From positions 26,358-90,357 of the forward strand of contig JASGFT010000001.1 of NCBI GenBank assembly GCA_047605425.1: DNA of 64,000 nt. Reading direction: 5' to 3'. The notes beneath the pieces are model-generated. The model saw only the letters and a program-made list of their open reading frames with translations. It ran no database searches and was not told the origin of the DNA. Shown piece by piece: positions 26,032 through 35,580 of this stretch (its first letter is position 1; each line of letters opens with the position of its first letter). The position numbers and the translations under genes were made by a program. The stretch comes from JAKPAM01 sp047605425 (lineage in GTDB: Bacteria > Pseudomonadota > Gammaproteobacteria > Burkholderiales > Burkholderiaceae_E).

Positions 26032-27375
26032 TCACGGCGCGCCGACGGCGGCCGCCTTGCTGAACAGACCGCGAAACACGGGATAGATGTCGCGGCGATC
26101 GGAGACCTCGCGCATCGCGAAATGCCCGGCCTCGATGCGCCGGTAGGCGGCCGACAGCGTCGACAGCCGCGACCGCTCGTCGATCGCCTCGATGTACGCG
26201 AAGTACCGCAGCCGCGGCAGCAACTGCTCCTCGAGGAAGCCGCGGCTCTTCTCGGGGTCGGCGCCGAACGCGTCGCCGTCGGACGCCTGCGCCCCGTAGA
26301 TGTTCCACAGGTTCGACGGATAGCGCTTCTCGATGATCTCGTGCATCAGGTGCAATGCCGACAGCACGACGGTGCCGCCGGTCTTCGGATCGTGGAAGAA
26401 GCGGTCCTCGTCGACCTCCTCGGCGTCGTCGGTATGGCGGATGAACACGACCTCGACCCGCTCGTACTTGCGCGACAGGAACAGGTACAGCAGCGTGAAG
26501 AAGCGCTTGGCCAGATCCTTCTTGTTCTCGTCCATCGACGCCGAGACGTCCATCAGGCAGAACATCACCGCCTGGCTCATCGGCTGCGCGACCTGGACGC
26601 GATGCCGGTAGCGCAGATCGATCTCGTCGAGAAAAGGCACGCGCGCGATGCGCCTGCGCAATTCGTTGATCTCGGCGTCGATCGCTTCGCGGTCCAGCGC
26701 CGGTTCGAGGTCCGGGTCGGCCCGCGGATCGACGTCGGGATCGAAACCGGCCGGTACCGGCGCGCCGATCTCGGCGTCGTTCTCCGCCCGGCGCTCGAGC
26801 AGCGCCTGCAGGTGCGCGAGCCGTTTGCGCGACGCCGAGGTCAGCGCGATCCGGCGACCCAGCGCATTGCGCAGCGAGCGCGCGACCGACAGGTTCACCG
26901 GCGAGCCTTGCGGCGTGTAGCCGGCGCGCTGCCACTTGTACTCGCGGATGTCGCCGACCCGCGTGCGCTCCATGTTCGGCAGCTCGAGGTCGTCGAAGAA
27001 GATCTCCATGAACTCCTCGCGCGACAGCGTGAACGTGAAGCCGTCCTCGCCTTCGCCCTGGCCGCCGTCGCTGCCCTTCCCGTCGCCCTCGCCGCCGCCC
27101 TCGGGCCGCTTGATCCTGTCGCCGGGCATGAACTTGCGGTTGCCCGGGTGGACCATCTCGCGATCGCCGCCGCCCCCCTGCCGGAAGCTCGGCTCGGAAA
27201 CGTCCTTGACCGGGATCTTGACCTGCCCGCCGTGCTCCATGTCCTTGATCGAGCGGTCGGCGACCATATCGCTGACGGCCCGCTGGATATGCGCCTTGTA
27301 GCGGCGGATGAAGCGTTCGCGATTGACCGCGCTCTTGTTGCGATCGTTGAGTCGTCGATCGATGATGACTGACAT
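26032..27375 (-). CDS. yeaH: YeaH/YhbH family protein (DUF444, von Willebrand A domain)
   Basis: Protein of 447 residues. The start MSVIIDRRLNDRNKSAVNRE is the canonical N-terminus of the family, so the ATG at 27375 is preferred over an upstream one. A Gly/Glu/Asp-rich linker (residues 90-112) is followed by the C-terminal vWA-like domain with a MIDAS-type sequence, FCLMDVSASMDENKKD. It is cotranscribed with prkA (180 bases upstream) and spoVR (20 bases downstream). It probably acts with the PrkA kinase in stress signalling; the mechanism is not known. Confidence 0.93.
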   Translation of the reverse strand: MSVIIDRRLNDRNKSAVNRERFIRRYKAHIQRAVSDMVADRSIKDMEHGGQVKIPVKDVSEPSFRQGGGGDREMVHPGNRKFMPGDRIKRPEGGGEGDGKGSDGGQGEGEDGFTFTLSREEFMEIFFDDLELPNMERTRVGDIREYKWQRAGYTPQGSPVNLSVARSLRNALGRRIALTSASRKRLAHLQALLERRAENDAEIGAPVPAGFDPDVDPRADPDLEPALDREAIDAEINELRRRIARVPFLDEIDLRYRHRVQVAQPMSQAVMFCLMDVSASMDENKKDLAKRFFTLLYLFLSRKYERVEVVFIRHTDDAEEVDEDRFFHDPKTGGTVVLSALHLMHEIIEKRYPSNLWNIYGAQASDGDAFGADPEKSRGFLEEQLLPRLRYFAYIEAIDERSRLSTLSAAYRRIEAGHFAMREVSDRRDIYPVFRGLFSKAAAVGAP

Positions 27376-27555
27376 GTTCGCCACCTGCCCGCTCGGGGGC
27401 CGTTCGATCCGGATCGGTCGGACGGCGCCGGCCCTGCGCCGCTGCATCCGGCGACGGCCGCCGCCGGATCGTCCCCGGCGGCCGTCGCCCCGCTTCGTGC
27501 GGGGGCGGACGCGATTACCGCGAAGACCGGCGCGCCGCGGACGGGCGCCCGCCGG

Positions 27556-29478
27556 TCACTGCGACTTGCGTACCCGCAGGTACCACTCGCACAACAACCG
27601 AACCTGTTTCTCGGTATAACCCTTCTCGACCATCCGCGCAACGAAGCTCTCGTGCTTGTGACGATCCTCGGCCGACGCCTTCGCGTTGAACGAGATCACC
27701 GGCAGCAGCTCCTCGGTGTTCGAGAACATCTTCTTCTCGATCACCTCGCGCAGCTTCTCGTAGCTGGTCCAGGCCGGATTCTTGCCGCCGTGGTTGGCCC
27801 GCGCCCGCAGCACGAAGTTGACGATCTCGTTGCGGAAGTCCTTCGGATTGGCGATGCCGGCCGGCTTCTCGATCTTTTCGAGCTCGGCGTTCAACTGCGA
27901 GCGATCGAAGCTCTCGCCGGTCTCCGGATCGCGGTAGTCCTCGTCCTGGATCCAGTAGTCGGCATACGTGACATACCGGTCGAAGATGTTCTGGCCGTAC
28001 TCCGAATACGACTCCAGGTAGGCGGTCTGGATCTCCTTGCCGATGAACTCCGCGTAGCGAGGCGCCAGATAACCCTTGATGAAGTCCAGGTACCGGCGCT
28101 GCGCCTCCTCGGGCAACTGCTCGCGCAGCAGCCGCTGCTCGAGCACGTACATCAGGTGGACCGGATTGGCCGCGATCTCGGTCTGGTCGTAGTTGAACAC
28201 CGCCGACAGCACCTTGTACGCGAAGCGCGTCGACATGCCGTTCATGCCTTCGTCGATGCCGGCGAAGTCGCGGTATTCTTGCACGGTCTTGGCGTTCGGC
28301 TCGATGTCCTTCAGGCTCTCGCCGTCGTAGACCCGCATCTTCGCGTAGACGCTCGAGTTCTCCGGCTCCTTGATCCGCGACAGCACCGAGAACTGCGCCA
28401 TCATCTCCAGCGTGCCGGGCGCGCAGGGCGCCGCCGCCAGCGAGCTGTTGCGCAGCAGCTTGCGGTAGATCTTCACCTCTTCGGACACCTGCAGGCAGTA
28501 CGGCACCTTGACGATGTAGACGCGATCGAGGAACGCCTCGTTGTTGCGATTGTTCCGGAAAGCTTGCCATTCGCTCTCGTTCGAATGCGCGAGGATGACG
28601 CCCTGGTACGGAATCGCCGAAAAACCCTCGGTACCCTTGAAGTTGCCCTCCTGCGTGGCCGTCAGCAGCGGGTGCAGCATCTTGATCGGCGCCTTGAACA
28701 TCTCGACGAACTCGAGCAGGCCCTGGTTGGTCAGGCACAGGCCGCCCGAATAGCTGTACGCGTCCGGATCGTCCTGCGACAGCGTCTCGAGCTTGCGGAT
28801 GTCGACCTTGCCGACCAGCGAGCTGATGTCCTGGTTGTTCTCGTCGCCCGGTTCGGTCTTGGCGATGCCGATCTGCTTGAGCACCGACGGCTGGATCCGC
28901 ACGACCTTGAACTTCGTGACGTCGCCGTCGAACTCCCTGAGCCGCTTGACGGCCCATGGACTCATGATGCCGGTCAGGTAGCGGTGCGGGATGCCGAACT
29001 CCTTCTCCAGCGTCTGCCCGTCGCGCTCGGGATGGAACAGACCCAGCGGCGACTCGTTGACCGGCGACCCCTTGAGCGCATAGATCGGAAAGACTTCCAT
29101 CAGCGATTTCAGGCGCTCGGCGATCGACGACTTGCCGCCGCCGACCGGGCCCAGCAGATACAGCACCTGCTTGCGTTCTTCCAGGCCCTGCGCGGCGTGC
29201 TTGAAGTAAGCGACGATCTGCGCGATCGCCTCTTCCATGCCGTAGAACTCGGCGAACGCCGGATACCGGCGGATGACCCGATTGGAGAACAGCCGGGACA
29301 AGCGCGAGTCATTGCGGGTATCGATGACCGCGGGCTCGCCGATGGCGGCGAGCATGCGCTCGGCGGCGCTGGCATAAGCGAGAGGATCGGTCTTGCACAA
29401 CTCGAGGTAGTCGAGCAGCGGCATTTCCTCGTCGCGCGCCTTGACGTACTGTTCCCGATACGTATCGAAGAGATTCAT
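27556..29478 (-). CDS. prkA: PrkA-family AAA+ serine protein kinase
   Basis: PrkA/YeaG-type protein of 640 residues: an AAA+ domain with Walker A LLGPVGGGKSSIAERLKSL near residue 110 and a C-terminal kinase-like domain (EYRDFAGIDEGMNGMSTRFAYKVLS). The N-terminus MNLFDTYREQYVKARDEEMP is typical. GGAGGA lies just upstream of the ATG. It heads the prkA-yeaH-spoVR operon. In E. coli the orthologous genes respond to stationary phase and nitrogen limitation; I saw no clear RpoS or RpoN promoter here. Confidence 0.95.
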   Translation of the reverse strand: MNLFDTYREQYVKARDEEMPLLDYLELCKTDPLAYASAAERMLAAIGEPAVIDTRNDSRLSRLFSNRVIRRYPAFAEFYGMEEAIAQIVAYFKHAAQGLEERKQVLYLLGPVGGGKSSIAERLKSLMEVFPIYALKGSPVNESPLGLFHPERDGQTLEKEFGIPHRYLTGIMSPWAVKRLREFDGDVTKFKVVRIQPSVLKQIGIAKTEPGDENNQDISSLVGKVDIRKLETLSQDDPDAYSYSGGLCLTNQGLLEFVEMFKAPIKMLHPLLTATQEGNFKGTEGFSAIPYQGVILAHSNESEWQAFRNNRNNEAFLDRVYIVKVPYCLQVSEEVKIYRKLLRNSSLAAAPCAPGTLEMMAQFSVLSRIKEPENSSVYAKMRVYDGESLKDIEPNAKTVQEYRDFAGIDEGMNGMSTRFAYKVLSAVFNYDQTEIAANPVHLMYVLEQRLLREQLPEEAQRRYLDFIKGYLAPRYAEFIGKEIQTAYLESYSEYGQNIFDRYVTYADYWIQDEDYRDPETGESFDRSQLNAELEKIEKPAGIANPKDFRNEIVNFVLRARANHGGKNPAWTSYEKLREVIEKKMFSNTEELLPVISFNAKASAEDRHKHESFVARMVEKGYTEKQVRLLCEWYLRVRKSQ

Positions 29479-30195
29479 GACAGTCCTCCGTAAACCTGGC
29501 CTAGGGAAACTCGGAGAATCAGTTGCCGTGCCGATCGACGCCGTCCGTCGCTCCCACTGCCGTTGATTCCGCCGCGACGCTCTGCCCTAGAGCCGAAAAC
29601 CGCAGCGCTTCCGTACAGACGATGACCGCATTGCGCAGAGAGGTCAACCACGAATCGGGTTTCGGCGCAACACATGTCGCCTGACATCGCGCGGCACGCC
29701 GCGCCGCGCATCGCGCGCGACGCGCGTTGCTTCGTCACTCCGATCGTCGTCCAGCCCGACATCCGCCTAACCATCATCCGCACCGAGTCGAGTAGTCGAA
29801 ATTAATGACCTCATCGAATGAGCACGCATCGTGCCAGCCGCATCGCCTCGCGGCGGCCTCGTCGACCACCGATCCGTCGCTCCCGACCGTTCATCGCCGA
29901 GCGCTCGAAACGATCGGCGGTCGGACGCGGCCGACCGACGCCGACGCCGGGTGGCGGCACCGGCCGACACCCGCGCGAGCGGTTCCGTCCGATACTTGAG
30001 GGCGATCCGACGATCACGCAATAGCGGCCGCCGAGAAACCGATGCCGTATCGCGTCGCATCCTGCCCAGGCACGGCAAAGTACCGCGGCCCGCCGCAACG
30101 AGCCGTCGTTCTGTGCCGCATCGCGGCACCGTGCGGCCCGGACAGGCGATAATGCGGGTCCGATCCCACCAACTTTCTTTCCGCCGGAACCCGCA
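29479..30195. other. Divergent regulatory region between prkA and ettA
   Basis: About 720 bases with no gene I can support; open frames here are Arg-rich and lack ribosome-binding sites. It must contain the prkA promoter (minus) and the ettA promoter (plus). A GATAAT at 30148-30153 lies about 45 bases before the ettA start and could be its -10, but a good -35 is missing. Confidence 0.5.
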
Positions 30196-31857
<1,662 letters not shown>

Positions 31858-31860
31858 GAC

Positions 31861-31896
31861 GGACGCCCGCGCCGGCTGATCGCCGGGGCGCCGTCC
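31861..31896. terminator. Imperfect stem-loop between ettA and the receptor gene
   Basis: GGACG (31861-31865) pairs with CGTCC (31892-31896), and CCGGC (31872-31876) with GCCGG (31882-31886), with a partly paired bulge between. It starts three bases after the ettA stop and lies between two converging genes, the expected place of a shared terminator. No T-tract is present. Confidence 0.45.
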
Positions 31897-31906
31897 GCCC
31901 CCGCGA

Positions 31907-34141
31907 TCAGAACGCGGTCCTGACGGTCAGCGAGAACGTCCTGGGGTCGCCGAGCGCCAGGCTGTTCGACCAGTACACCTTGTCGGTGATGTTCTGCACC
32001 ATGAAGTTGAACGTGGTCGGATGGCCGCCGACGCGGGTCGTATACCGCAGGCCCGCGTCGAACAGCGTATAGGCCGGCACGATGTCGGTGTTCAGCGCGT
32101 TGTTGTATTTCTTGCCGGTGTAGTAGGCCCCGCCCGACAGCGACAGCCCCGGCACCCCCGGAAAGCGGTATTCGGCATAGACCTTGGCCATCCGGCCGGC
32201 GGCGCTCGTCGGCTTCTTGCCTTCGAGGGCCGGGTTGTCGGCCTTGTTCACCTTCAGGTCCATCAACGTGCCGCCGGCGATCAGCGACAGGTTGTCGGTC
32301 ACCCTGCCGGTGAAGCCGACCTCGATCCCCTGGTGCGTCTGCTTGCCGTCCTGCGACAGCGTCGGCAGCGGCGTCGTATCGATCACGTAGGAATTGGCCT
32401 TCTCGATCCGGAACAACGCGACGCTGATCAACGCGCGATCGTTCAGGCTGTACTTCGTGCCGATCTCGTATTGCTTGCTGACGTACGGATCCAGGATCTC
32501 GTTCTCGTTCAGGTAGGCGGTGCCGACCACGCTCCCCGCTTCCAGGCTCTCGATATAGGTGGCGTAGGTCGTCAGGTTCTGCAGCGGCTTGTAGATCAGC
32601 GACAGGGTCGGCGTGGCCTTCGATTTGTCGTAGTTGACGCCGGTCCGGTAGTTGTACGTCGCCGTGGTCGCGTAGTTGACGCCGACCAGCGCCGACCATT
32701 GCTCGTTCAAGCGGATGTCGTCGCCGATGACGATGTTGCGCACCTCGGTCTTCGAGCCCTTGGCCAGCGGCTGCCCCACCGCCAACGTGCCCCAGTCGGC
32801 CGGCTGCGGGTAGTCGCGGAACTCGTCGAGCGAGATGTCGGTCGGGATCTGGTAGCTCCTCGAGGTCGGCAAGGTGTTCCGGATCTTGTCGGTCGCGGCC
32901 GAATACCCGATCGTCAGGTTGTGCCGGATGCCCGCCGTATCGAACCGGGCATCCAGGTACGCGATGGCGCCGACCTTGTCGTTGCGCTGGTACGCGTAGT
33001 CGCCGAACCAGGACGTCGCCAGCACCGTGTCGTTCAGGTAGCGCATCCGGGCGTCGCCGCCGGTCTTGCCGACCCGTTCGTAGTACAGGCCGCTCCTGAA
33101 GGTGAACACTTCGTTCAGGTCCCAGCGAACGTGGCCCTCGACCTTGTTGGACCGGAAATCCTGTTGCAGCCACGGCGGCGTGTAGCTCTGGTTGCGGTGG
33201 ATGCCCGAGCGGCTGCGGTCGATCTGCTCGTTGGTCGCCCAGAAGATGTTGGGCCCCGGCGCCACCGTGTCCTTGTGGCTGAAGCGCAGGTCGGCGGTGA
33301 AATGGGTCGTCGGCTTGAAATCGAGCGCCAGGTTCACGGCCTTGGTCCGCTTGAGCTCCTTCCTGCTGGTCTCGCCGTCCTGGTAGACGGCATTGAATCG
33401 ATACCCGAAGACGTTGTTGCGATCGAGCTGGCCGCCCAGGTCGACGTGCCCGAAATACGTCGAACCACCGTAGGTGCCGAACGATACGTTGCGCAGGTTG
33501 TGGAGCGTGGGGCGCTTGGTCACGTAGTTGACCGCCCCGCCGACCCGGCCGCCGCCGTACAGGAAGCCCGTCGCGCCATTGATGACCTCGACGCGCTCGA
33601 GTTCCTGCATCGTCGGCGTGCCGGCGACGCGGCTCGCGTACGGAATGCCGTTGACGATCGGGTTGGTGACCTGGAATCCGCGGATCGTCACCCAAGGGCT
33701 GTCCGTCGCGTCGCTGGCGATCTTGCCGGTCTCCTGCGTCACGGGGTTCATCTTGAAGAGCTGATCCATGTCCTTGGCATTGGCGTTTTCGATCAGATCG
33801 CTCGAGATGATGCTCATCGAGTACGGCGTGTCCTGCAGATCCCGCTCGCCCCAGACGCCCACGCCGGTGGTTTTCTTCGACAGGTAGCCATCCTCGGCGC
33901 TGCCGTTCTTCTCGCTCGCGGCTTGGACGGTGACGGCCGGCAGCGCCGCGTTCCGGGAATCGGTCTCGGCCGTGGTCTGCGCCTGGGCCGTGCCGCCGGT
34001 CAGGATCGCCAACGCGATCAGGCTCAGGCGGGGGTGCCGGGCCGCGAGGGCTTGCCGATCCACCGCGGCGGGCGGAACGAGGTGGGAATCGAGGGACTTC
34101 GCGTGCGGGTGACGCGGGATCTGGACCAAGGGAGTCTCCAT
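31907..34141 (-). CDS. TonB-dependent siderophore receptor
   Basis: Outer-membrane ferric-siderophore receptor of 744 residues from ATG 34141. A long signal peptide ends in LSLIALAILTGGTAQAQ. A plug domain follows (LQDTPYSMSIISSDLIENAN, TIRGFQVTNPIVNGIPYASR, LERVEVINGATGFLYGGGRVGGAVNYVTKRP), then a 22-strand-type barrel with alternating aromatic segments, ending NITDKVYWSNSLALGDPRTFSLTVRTAF with the terminal Phe required for outer-membrane assembly. The plug wording fits the FpvA/FoxA-like siderophore group (TIGR01783 type); the ligand is not known. No TonB or siderophore synthesis genes are adjacent. A palindrome 70-100 bases upstream may bind an iron regulator. In-frame codons upstream of 34141 lack the look of coding sequence. 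Confidence 0.9.
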   Translation of the reverse strand: METPLVQIPRHPHAKSLDSHLVPPAAVDRQALAARHPRLSLIALAILTGGTAQAQTTAETDSRNAALPAVTVQAASEKNGSAEDGYLSKKTTGVGVWGERDLQDTPYSMSIISSDLIENANAKDMDQLFKMNPVTQETGKIASDATDSPWVTIRGFQVTNPIVNGIPYASRVAGTPTMQELERVEVINGATGFLYGGGRVGGAVNYVTKRPTLHNLRNVSFGTYGGSTYFGHVDLGGQLDRNNVFGYRFNAVYQDGETSRKELKRTKAVNLALDFKPTTHFTADLRFSHKDTVAPGPNIFWATNEQIDRSRSGIHRNQSYTPPWLQQDFRSNKVEGHVRWDLNEVFTFRSGLYYERVGKTGGDARMRYLNDTVLATSWFGDYAYQRNDKVGAIAYLDARFDTAGIRHNLTIGYSAATDKIRNTLPTSRSYQIPTDISLDEFRDYPQPADWGTLAVGQPLAKGSKTEVRNIVIGDDIRLNEQWSALVGVNYATTATYNYRTGVNYDKSKATPTLSLIYKPLQNLTTYATYIESLEAGSVVGTAYLNENEILDPYVSKQYEIGTKYSLNDRALISVALFRIEKANSYVIDTTPLPTLSQDGKQTHQGIEVGFTGRVTDNLSLIAGGTLMDLKVNKADNPALEGKKPTSAAGRMAKVYAEYRFPGVPGLSLSGGAYYTGKKYNNALNTDIVPAYTLFDAGLRYTTRVGGHPTTFNFMVQNITDKVYWSNSLALGDPRTFSLTVRTAF

Positions 34142-34211
34142 TCGTCGAGATGAGCGGGGTGGAAGGCGCTGCCGGCTTGTCGTGCGGGTTTTGTCAGCAA
34201 GCGAGTTGTCA

Positions 34212-34240
34212 GGAATATAAGTAGGAATACTTATCATTCC
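34212..34240 (-). promoter_or_regulatory. AT-rich palindrome upstream of the siderophore receptor
   Basis: GGAAT-ATAAGT (34212-34222) and ACTTAT-C-ATTCC (34229-34240) form an inverted repeat around a six-base centre; only one unpaired base interrupts the arms. The surroundings are GC-rich, so the AT content stands out. It lies 71-99 bases before the receptor start, where a promoter and Fur operator are expected, and read on the minus strand contains GATAAGT, close to the Fur half-site GATAAT. The match to the Fur consensus is partial. Confidence 0.5.
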
Positions 34241-34343
34241 CTCAATAAGCCCACGAATTGCCGGACATTTCGGCCTGCGCGCCGATCCGCGCGCATCCCG
34301 CGGACCGGCGCTTTCCCCTCTTTCGTCATCACCCAATGAAAAA

Positions 34344-34374
34344 CGCCCGGCCCGCCTTTCGGCGGATCCGGGCG
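34344..34374 (-). terminator. Intrinsic terminator of the 48-residue membrane protein gene
   Basis: CGCCCGG (34344-34350) pairs with CCGGGCG (34368-34374), and CCGCC (34352-34356) with GGCGG (34361-34365) around a TTTC loop. On the minus strand the stem is followed by GTTTTTCATT, a proper U-tract. It lies about 67 bases beyond the stop of the small gene at 34441-34587. Confidence 0.8.
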
Positions 34375-34440
34375 CTCATCGCACCGGGAACGTGCGGGGC
34401 ACCAGACCGGTGCCCCGCGCGGCCCCGGGCCGAACGACCG

Positions 34441-34587
34441 TCAGGTTCCCAGCAGCACCACCGCCACCCCCAGCGCGCAGGCCACGGTGACGGCGACGAT
34501 ACCGGCGTACCCCATCAGCGACACCCATTCACCCCAGGCGAAAGACGGCTGCCCCTCGGCGGTCGCCGGTTTGCTTTGCATTTCCAT
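34441..34587 (-). CDS. 48-residue single-span membrane protein
   Basis: A short gene with good expression signals: AGGAG eight bases before the ATG at 34587 and an intrinsic terminator downstream. The product starts MEMQSKPATAEGQPSFAWGE, soluble and slightly polar, and continues with one hydrophobic helix (MGYAGIVAVTVACALGVAVVLL) ending LGT at residue 48. It would be a small inner-membrane protein with N-terminus probably in the cytoplasm. I do not recognise the family; such peptides are often small subunits or regulators of larger membrane complexes. It is divergent from the response regulator gene and separated by a terminator from the siderophore receptor. Confidence 0.68.
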   Translation of the reverse strand: MEMQSKPATAEGQPSFAWGEWVSLMGYAGIVAVTVACALGVAVVLLGT

Positions 34588-34811
34588 TACTGCGGCTCCT
34601 GAGCGATCGACTCACATGTTCGGGAAGGAGAGGCCACGGTGGCCGGTGCCCCCGTGATCGGGCGGATCACCGTTCGGCGACCTTTGCCACGTCACCATTG
34701 GACCCCTGAACGATGCCTGCGTCGTGATCGAAACGGGGCGGTCACAAGATGAATTGTGGCGATCCAGTGACCGGCGGCCGTGCGCTGTCTCGCATACGCT
34801 AAAGTGCTTGC

Positions 34812-35513
34812 ATGGCAAGACGAATCGCGGTCATCGAAGACGAACCCGCGTTGCGCGACAACCTGCGCGATGCGCTGGCCCGCCACGGCTACGAGGTCCA
34901 GACGTTCCCGAACCGTCCGGAAGCGCAGGCCGTCTGCGCGAGCCGGCTGCCCGACCTGGCGATCGTCGACGTCGGGCTCGGCGATGAACCCGAAGGCGGC
35001 TTCGAGCTGTGCCGCTGGCTGCGCCAGCGCGACGCCAAGCTGCCGATCCTGATCCTGTCCGCCCGCGATTCCGACATCGACGTCGTCTCGGGCCTGCGGC
35101 TCGGCGCCGACGACTATGTCCCGAAGAGCGTCTCGCTGCCGCACCTGATGGCCCGCGTGACCGCGCTGCTGCGCCGCGCCGACCTGAGCGGCCAGGCGAG
35201 CGCCGGCGCCGACGACCGGCTCGTGCGGGGCCCGCTGACGCTGGACGTGCATCGCTTCGAGGCCAAATGGCGCGGCACCACGGTCGACCTGACGGTCACC
35301 GAATTCTGGATCCTGCACTCGCTGGCCAAGTATCCGGGGCACGTCAAGGACCGCGACGCGCTGATGCGCGAGGCCAACATGCTGGTCGACGATCACACGA
35401 TCACCTCGTACGTGAAGCGGATGCGGCGCAAGTTCGAGCAGGTCGATCCGCAGTTCAAGTCGATCGAGACCGTCTACGGCATGGGCTACCGTTTCGTCGA
35501 GCAGCCGTCATGA
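34812..35513 (+). CDS. OmpR-family response regulator, PdsR-like
   Basis: Response regulator of 233 residues: receiver domain with acidic pair Glu9-Asp10, phosphoacceptor Asp53 (LAIVDVGLGDEPEGG) and the conserved Lys in DDYVPKSVS, then a winged-helix domain (LTVTEFWILHSLAKYPGHVK, ITSYVKRMRRKFEQVDPQFK, IETVYGMGYRF). The phrases GLGDEPEGGFELCRWLR and LTVTEFWILHSLA fit, from memory, the response regulator of the proteobacterial dedicated sortase system. It is followed 67 bases later by its histidine kinase. No sortase or LPXTG-type protein is in the window. Confidence 0.88.
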   Translation: MARRIAVIEDEPALRDNLRDALARHGYEVQTFPNRPEAQAVCASRLPDLAIVDVGLGDEPEGGFELCRWLRQRDAKLPILILSARDSDIDVVSGLRLGADDYVPKSVSLPHLMARVTALLRRADLSGQASAGADDRLVRGPLTLDVHRFEAKWRGTTVDLTVTEFWILHSLAKYPGHVKDRDALMREANMLVDDHTITSYVKRMRRKFEQVDPQFKSIETVYGMGYRFVEQPS

Positions 35514-35580
35514 CGCGCGCGTCGCCTCGCCGGTCCGCGGCGCGGCGCCCGGTCGCCGCGGCCGGTGGAAGGGCTCGAGC

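Noticed and set aside
29479..30195. RpoN or RpoS promoter upstream of prkA
   Set aside because: I looked for the -24/-12 GG-GC pair and for a CTATACT-like -10 with proper spacing and found no convincing match.
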